This document shows, piece by piece, positions 6,291-8,020 of a stretch of 8,020 nucleotides of DNA. The notes beneath the pieces were generated by a model, which was not told where the DNA came from, searched no databases, and was given only the letters and a program-made list of their open reading frames with translations. The stretch is from Nitrososphaerales archaeon TH1177 (GTDB lineage Archaea > Thermoproteota > Nitrososphaeria > Nitrososphaerales > Nitrososphaeraceae). How positions within the stretch are numbered: the stretch's first letter is position 1; each line of letters begins with the position of its first letter. Both the position numbers and the translations under genes were made by a program. The stretch lies in assembly GCA_014523515.1 (NCBI GenBank), contig JAATVJ010000137.1:1-8020 (forward strand), read 5' to 3'.

Positions 6291-6434
6291 ATGAACACTA
6301 ATATTTTAAAAAAACTAAATTCTCTATTTAGATTAGAGATTAAAGATATTTTGTCTCAGCTTAGTGAAATTACAAAGATACTATTCAATTTAATAATAGA
6401 AAAAAAGAGATCAATAGCCATTGTTAAACTTTAG
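6291..6434 (+). CDS. small hypothetical protein, possible coiled coil (47 aa)
   Basis: I do not recognise this protein. The frame runs from ATG at 6291 to TAG at 6432-6434. The product starts MNTNILKKLNSLFRLEIKD and is almost wholly helix-forming, without Pro, Gly, Cys or Trp. Leu/Ile/Phe residues at 6, 9, 13, 17, 20, 24, 27, 31 and 34 follow a 3-4 spacing, the pattern of a short coiled coil or amphipathic helix, followed by a basic EKKRS and a hydrophobic tail. A well-placed TATA box supports leaderless transcription. It lies 52 bp upstream of the LamG gene on the same strand, so it could be a small partner or regulator, or the region could be only a leader. Short length and AT-rich composition leave real doubt that it is translated. 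Confidence 0.42.
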   Translation: MNTNILKKLNSLFRLEIKDILSQLSEITKILFNLIIEKKRSIAIVKL

Positions 6435-6435
6435 G

Positions 6436-6451
6436 ACTATTTTTAAATAGT
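6436..6451. repeat. 7+7 bp inverted repeat over the LamG gene promoter
   Basis: ACTATTT and AAATAGT are perfect inverted arms around a two-base TT spacer. The dyad starts one base after the small ORF stop codon and overlaps the candidate TATA element of the LamG gene, so it could be an operator. Weak AT-rich pairing and lack of a full downstream T-run argue against a strong hairpin terminator, though a role at the small ORF's 3' end is possible. Confidence 0.4.
6440..6449 (+). promoter_or_regulatory. probable TATA box of the LamG gene
   Basis: TTTTTAAATA is centred about 42 bases upstream of the ATG at 6487. A start site about 26 bases downstream, near 6470, would give a short leader of some 16 bases that holds the AGGAG site. 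It lies inside the inverted repeat at 6436-6451. Confidence 0.4.
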
Positions 6452-6473
6452 AGAATAAATGTAAAAAAAATCT

Positions 6474-6478
6474 AGGAG
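6474..6478 (+). promoter_or_regulatory. Shine-Dalgarno site of the LamG gene
   Basis: AGGAG stands eight bases upstream of the ATG at 6487, a normal distance, and fixes that ATG as the start. A hydrophobic signal sequence follows directly, which agrees with the choice. Confidence 0.7.
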
Positions 6479-6486
6479 CAAAATAG

Positions 6487-8020
6487 ATGAAAAATTCTGA
6501 TAGAAAGTTTCAGTTATTATCGATTGTAATAATTACATTTTTCATTTGTATTTTATTACTTAATTCCAATTATAAATCAGTTGAATCACAAACTTCAACT
6601 ACATTTCTTACTCTTACTGGATCTAATTATAAAGACGTTGACAATAGCGAAAGATTACAATTAAAAGAATTTACATTGTCTACTTGGTTTAAAACAGATA
6701 AGCAAGATTATCTTGAACCTGGTACAATTGTGAATAAAGGTGGAATGAATGACGATACCCCAGGAAATAACATGAATTATGGTATTTGGATTACTCCTGA
6801 AGAACTCCTTCAAGGAGGATTTGAAACGGAAACAGGAGCCAATATTTTTGTCAACTCTAAACAGAAATTTAACGATGGAAATTGGCATAATGTTATACTC
6901 TCAAATGATGGATCGTTTTTAAGACTATATGTAGATGGAGTAGAAATTGCTAAAACTTCTACATTAGGTGCTATACCAGATATAACTGGACTGCAATCTA
7001 TAAGAATAGGTGCTAATTCACTTGATCTTGACAAATTTTTTAGTGGTGATATAGATGAGGTAATCTTGTGGGATCGTGCTTTGTCATCAGATGAAATTTT
7101 TAATTTTTACAATTATGATGAAATTCCATTAAATGGAAGAATTATATATCTTCCTTTTTCATCCATATCCCCAACTGAGACAGCTTATAAATATCAACCA
7201 TTTAAAACATTTGATGGAACAGAAAAAGATGAAATTGATGAAGAATCATTTCGTCTTACTAATTTTTCACTCGGAACATGGTTTAGAGCCGATAGGATAG
7301 ACCATGAAGGGGTAGAAATTTTATTGAATAAGGGTGGTTTTGTATCTGAGCTTAATGGCGAAAATCTTAATTTTGGAATATGGTTGAATCCATCAGAAAC
7401 CATAGAAGGAGGATTCGAAACCAAATCTGGAACTAATGTATTTGTATCATCACAAGGGAAATATAATGATGGTTTATGGCATTACGTTTTATTAACTTAT
7501 GACGGTAAGGTGTTAAGACTTTATATTGATGGAGTTTTGGCAGATAGTAAAATAACATCTGGCGTAACTCCTGATAATAACGGAGCTCAAGAATTTGTAA
7601 TAGGTGGAGATTCTTCCATAGATGATAGATTCCTCAAAGGAGACCTTGATGAAATTAGAGTATGGAATAGAGCCCTTGGTACTGAAGAAATATCTAATGG
7701 TTTCAAAAATAATATTTTCAATACAAATGGACAGATTTTTTATGAGTCATATTCTGATTCCGATTCCGATATGCAACAACCTATAGAGACTCCAGACACA
7801 CAAACACCACCAGGTAATGAAACTGAAATACCATTACCACCACCTATAGAGACTCCAGACACACAAACACCACCAGGTAATGAAACTGAAATACCATTAC
7901 CACCACCTATAGAGACTCCAGACACACAAACACCAACAGATAATGAAACTGAAATACCATTACCACCACCTATAGAGACTCCAGACACACAAACACCACC
8001 ACTACCATCACCACCTATAG
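6487..8020 (+). CDS. secreted/surface protein with two LamG domains and a Pro/Thr-rich repeat stalk (3' partial)
   Basis: The frame stays open from ATG 6487 to the window edge (511 codons plus one base), so the gene is cut by the window, not broken. Residues 1-35 form a signal peptide or N-terminal anchor: a basic start (MKNSDRK), a hydrophobic core at about 9-25, and a possible cleavage after VES. Two LamG/concanavalin-like jelly-roll domains follow, about 40-210 and 238-408. Matching motifs include TWFKTD/TWFRAD, NKGG in both, YGIWITP/FGIWLNP, GGFETETG/GGFETKSG, NDGNWH/NDGLWH, LRLYVDG/LRLYIDG and GDIDEVILWDRAL/GDLDEIRVWNRAL. From about residue 62 on they align at a constant offset of 198, showing a tandem intragenic duplication. 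A short SDSDSD run at 423-428 leads into Pro/Thr-rich repeats from residue 432. LamG domains usually bind glycans or proteins, so an adhesion or envelope role is likely; the ligand is unknown. An AGGAG site supports the start. Confidence 0.87.
   Translation, partial: MKNSDRKFQLLSIVIITFFICILLLNSNYKSVESQTSTTFLTLTGSNYKDVDNSERLQLKEFTLSTWFKTDKQDYLEPGTIVNKGGMNDDTPGNNMNYGIWITPEELLQGGFETETGANIFVNSKQKFNDGNWHNVILSNDGSFLRLYVDGVEIAKTSTLGAIPDITGLQSIRIGANSLDLDKFFSGDIDEVILWDRALSSDEIFNFYNYDEIPLNGRIIYLPFSSISPTETAYKYQPFKTFDGTEKDEIDEESFRLTNFSLGTWFRADRIDHEGVEILLNKGGFVSELNGENLNFGIWLNPSETIEGGFETKSGTNVFVSSQGKYNDGLWHYVLLTYDGKVLRLYIDGVLADSKITSGVTPDNNGAQEFVIGGDSSIDDRFLKGDLDEIRVWNRALGTEEISNGFKNNIFNTNGQIFYESYSDSDSDMQQPIETPDTQTPPGNETEIPLPPPIETPDTQTPPGNETEIPLPPPIETPDTQTPTDNETEIPLPPPIETPDTQTPPLPSPPI
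7780..8020 (+). repeat. 63-bp in-frame tandem repeat encoding a 21-residue Pro/Thr-rich unit
   Basis: Units start at 7780, 7843, 7906 and 7969, and another begins at 8014 and runs off the edge. Each full unit encodes PIETPDTQTPPGNETEIPLPP. Units 1 and 2 are identical over all 63 bases; unit 3 differs at two bases (7936 C to A and 7940 G to A, giving Thr-Asp for Pro-Gly). Unit 4 is 45 bp, having lost the Asn-Glu-Thr part and reading PPLPSP at its end. Each full unit holds one N-glycosylation sequon (Asn-Glu-Thr). The coding strand is C-rich and poor in G, unlike the rest of the window. It probably encodes an extended, possibly glycosylated stalk. Confidence 0.93.

Noticed and set aside
6661..7424. 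Three reverse frames of 74-76 codons across the LamG region
   Set aside because: All are antisense to the open LamG frame, which has a ribosome site, signal sequence and duplicated domains; the reverse frames have low-information sequence.
7740..7988. Reverse frame with Gly/Ser/Val repeats opposite the 63-bp array
   Set aside because: A repetitive protein is forced by reading a 63-bp repeat, a multiple of three, on the other strand. The forward frame continues the LamG protein and is the real one.
7780..8020. 63-bp repeats considered as a CRISPR array
   Set aside because: The units are contiguous with no unique spacers and stay in frame with the upstream coding region.

Overview
This window looks like a piece of an AT-rich archaeal chromosome, most likely an ammonia-oxidising thaumarchaeon (Nitrosopumilus / Marine Group I type). 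The main reasons are a ribosomal protein S26e gene (known from TACK archaea and eukaryotes, not bacteria), a CDP-alcohol phosphatidyltransferase of archaeal archaetidylinositol-phosphate-synthase type, TATA-box promoters about 27 bases upstream of start codons with no ribosome binding site (leaderless genes), and GTG and TTG starts in very AT-rich DNA. The assignment to Thaumarchaeota is inference; the archaeal origin is firm.

Layout: 1-404 is gene-free AT-rich DNA. pyrG (CTP synthase, +, 405-2036) converges on and overlaps by 11 bp an NAD kinase fused to a C-terminal winged helix (-, 2026-3030). A 197-bp divergent promoter region separates that gene from rps26e (+, 3228-3515), which ends one base from a convergent CDP-alcohol phosphatidyltransferase (-, 3517-4110). 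A 109-bp divergent region leads to a PIG-L/LmbE-type de-N-acetylase (+, 4220-4855), which converges with a multi-span MOP-superfamily lipid-glycan flippase (-, 4884-6020). A 270-bp regulatory region follows, then a small leaderless ORF of 47 codons (+, 6291-6434). The window ends inside a secreted protein with two tandem LamG domains and a proline/threonine-rich, sequon-bearing repeat stalk (+, 6487 to beyond 8020).

How the genes fit together: pyrG, NAD kinase and rps26e are housekeeping genes (CTP, NADP, ribosome). CTP also feeds CDP-activated lipid precursors, the substrate class of the phosphatidyltransferase. That enzyme, the PIG-L deacetylase, the flippase and the surface LamG protein form a loose envelope-themed block. 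One speculative reading is a GPI-like inositol glycolipid route. The first six genes alternate strictly in strand, in three tight convergent pairs. Housekeeping starts appear leaderless, whereas the flippase and LamG genes carry clear Shine-Dalgarno sequences.
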